A stretch of 45,016 bases of DNA. Source: Phycisphaerae bacterium. Its GTDB lineage: Bacteria; Planctomycetota; Phycisphaerae; Sedimentisphaerales; Sedimentisphaeraceae. Each line of letters begins with the position of its first letter. The first letter of the stretch is position 1. The stretch lies in contig JALWYQ010000034.1 of the NCBI GenBank assembly GCA_027078365.1, forward strand, positions 66,745-111,760, in the 5' to 3' direction. The notes under the pieces are model-generated. The model searched no databases, was not told the DNA's origin, and saw only the letters and a list, made by a program, of their open reading frames with translations. Position numbers and translations under genes: made by a program. This document shows positions 44,375 through 45,016 of this stretch, in pieces.

Positions 44375-44851
44375 TTAATTCTTCAAGCGTTCTGCCGTAT
44401 AATACTTCACCCCTTTGGTTTTTCGAGCAATTTCAAGAATGTCTCGCTCTTGCTTTATTTCTTTGTTGTACAATAGAACATAATCACCAAAAAGCTTCGG
44501 CCAGAATCTTTCCTCTATATAGACAACAATCCAAGTCTTGTCTTTATAACCATTGGGATTGTAGATCAACCTACAATTATCAGGTTCCTTGTCGTATTCT
44601 TTTAAGCTATAATCTCTATGAAGCGGTGTTAACTCCAACAGAGATTCTGGCAAAACAATTTTCTCTTGATCGTGGTATAGAATGCCATTTTCATCAAAGC
44701 CATACCAAATACAATCACGAATAGGAGCTAGCAGATAGAGATATTCTTTATCGGAGAAGTTGTATGATTGAAAAAAGAAGTTGGCAATAACCAACGTCCC
44801 TATTGACAAATAGCTATATAAGATTATTTTTTTTATGCTTATCTTGCGCAC
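44375..44851 (-). CDS. Small membrane-anchored protein of unknown function
   Basis: The 158-residue protein has a basic start and one membrane helix at about 8-27 (IILYSYLSIGTLVIANFFF), then a soluble domain with a DNCRLIYNPNGYKD and FGDYVLLYNKEIKQERD pattern that I do not recognise. The GTG start at 44851 has GAGG 5 nt upstream. A second copy of its C-terminus follows upstream on the same strand (44922-45016), so it belongs to a tandem family. There are no enzyme motifs. Confidence 0.75.
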   Translation of the reverse strand: MRKISIKKIILYSYLSIGTLVIANFFFQSYNFSDKEYLYLLAPIRDCIWYGFDENGILYHDQEKIVLPESLLELTPLHRDYSLKEYDKEPDNCRLIYNPNGYKDKTWIVVYIEERFWPKLFGDYVLLYNKEIKQERDILEIARKTKGVKYYTAERLKN

Positions 44852-44921
44852 GAATTCCTCTCTTTCTTACTCTTGTATAATTGACACAGGAGAAAGCTTC
44901 ATCTTAATATGCAACGGCAAC

Positions 44922-45016
44922 CTAGTGTTTCACTGTATAATACTTCACCCCTTTGGTCTTTCGAGCAGTTTCAAGAATATGTCGTTCCCGTTTTATTTCT
45001 TTGTTATATAATAAAA
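44922..45016 (-). CDS. Second copy of the small membrane-anchored protein (C-terminus only in window)
   Basis: On the minus strand the frame entering from the right edge reads LLYNKEIKRERHILETARKT and then KGVKYYTVKH with a TAG stop at 44922. Apart from a few substitutions it equals the last 30 residues of the gene at 44375. The 5' part lies beyond the window, so its integrity cannot be judged. Confidence 0.7.
   Translation of the reverse strand, partial: LLYNKEIKRERHILETARKTKGVKYYTVKH

Overview
The window looks like a piece of the chromosome of a moderately AT-rich planctomycete, most likely in or near the class Phycisphaerae. This is inferred from protein style and not from a 16S gene. The signs are a type IV prepilin-like protein with a C-terminal H-Xn-DG block, a secreted Ig-like/TPR protein, a YncE/phosphoesterase fusion lipoprotein, a large TPR membrane protein beside ABC genes, and RAYT/REP repeats. 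No prophage, integron, plasmid or CRISPR array was seen.

Region 1 (1-5039, all minus) is a sugar-catabolic operon. It runs from a FadR-type GntR regulator with a near-perfect operator upstream, through a short NagA-like amidohydrolase, a Gfo/Idh oxidoreductase and a class III aminotransferase, to a 2-keto-3-deoxygluconate-kinase-like PfkB kinase cut by the window edge. Region 2 (5456-10892, plus) is a secreted Ig/TPR protein followed by a sensor kinase and an OmpR-type response regulator. Region 3 (10953-22187) is accessory. It holds a DUF4034-like protein, the YncE/phosphoesterase lipoprotein, a YtrA-type regulator with an ABC ATPase and a frameshifted permease, a secreted SGNH-like protein, a TMEM43-family gene with a truncated duplicate, and a decayed RAYT transposase between the two copies. 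It ends with tRNA-Gly and the prepilin-like protein.

Region 4 (22322-28437) is housekeeping: rpoD and dnaG, a candidate small RNA just upstream of dnaG, a 3D-domain protein and a DAHP synthase. Region 5 (28582-42639, all minus) is a long co-directional series. It reads from a multi-TM SPFH protein through HflC, an HflK-like protein, a metal P1B-ATPase, an ABC ATPase, an ABC-2 permease and a TPR membrane protein to PcrA helicase and a divergent phosphoglucose isomerase homologue. A second ABC-2 permease is divergently transcribed from the same intergenic region (42903-43877). The right edge has interspersed repeats and two tandem copies of an unknown small membrane-anchored protein.

The points most worth following are the triple-SPFH/ABC/P-ATPase locus, the candidate ~100-nt RNA upstream of dnaG, the Pgi-like probable pseudoenzyme next to pcrA, the one-base frameshift in the YtrA-linked permease, and the RAYT remnant at the TMEM43 duplication.
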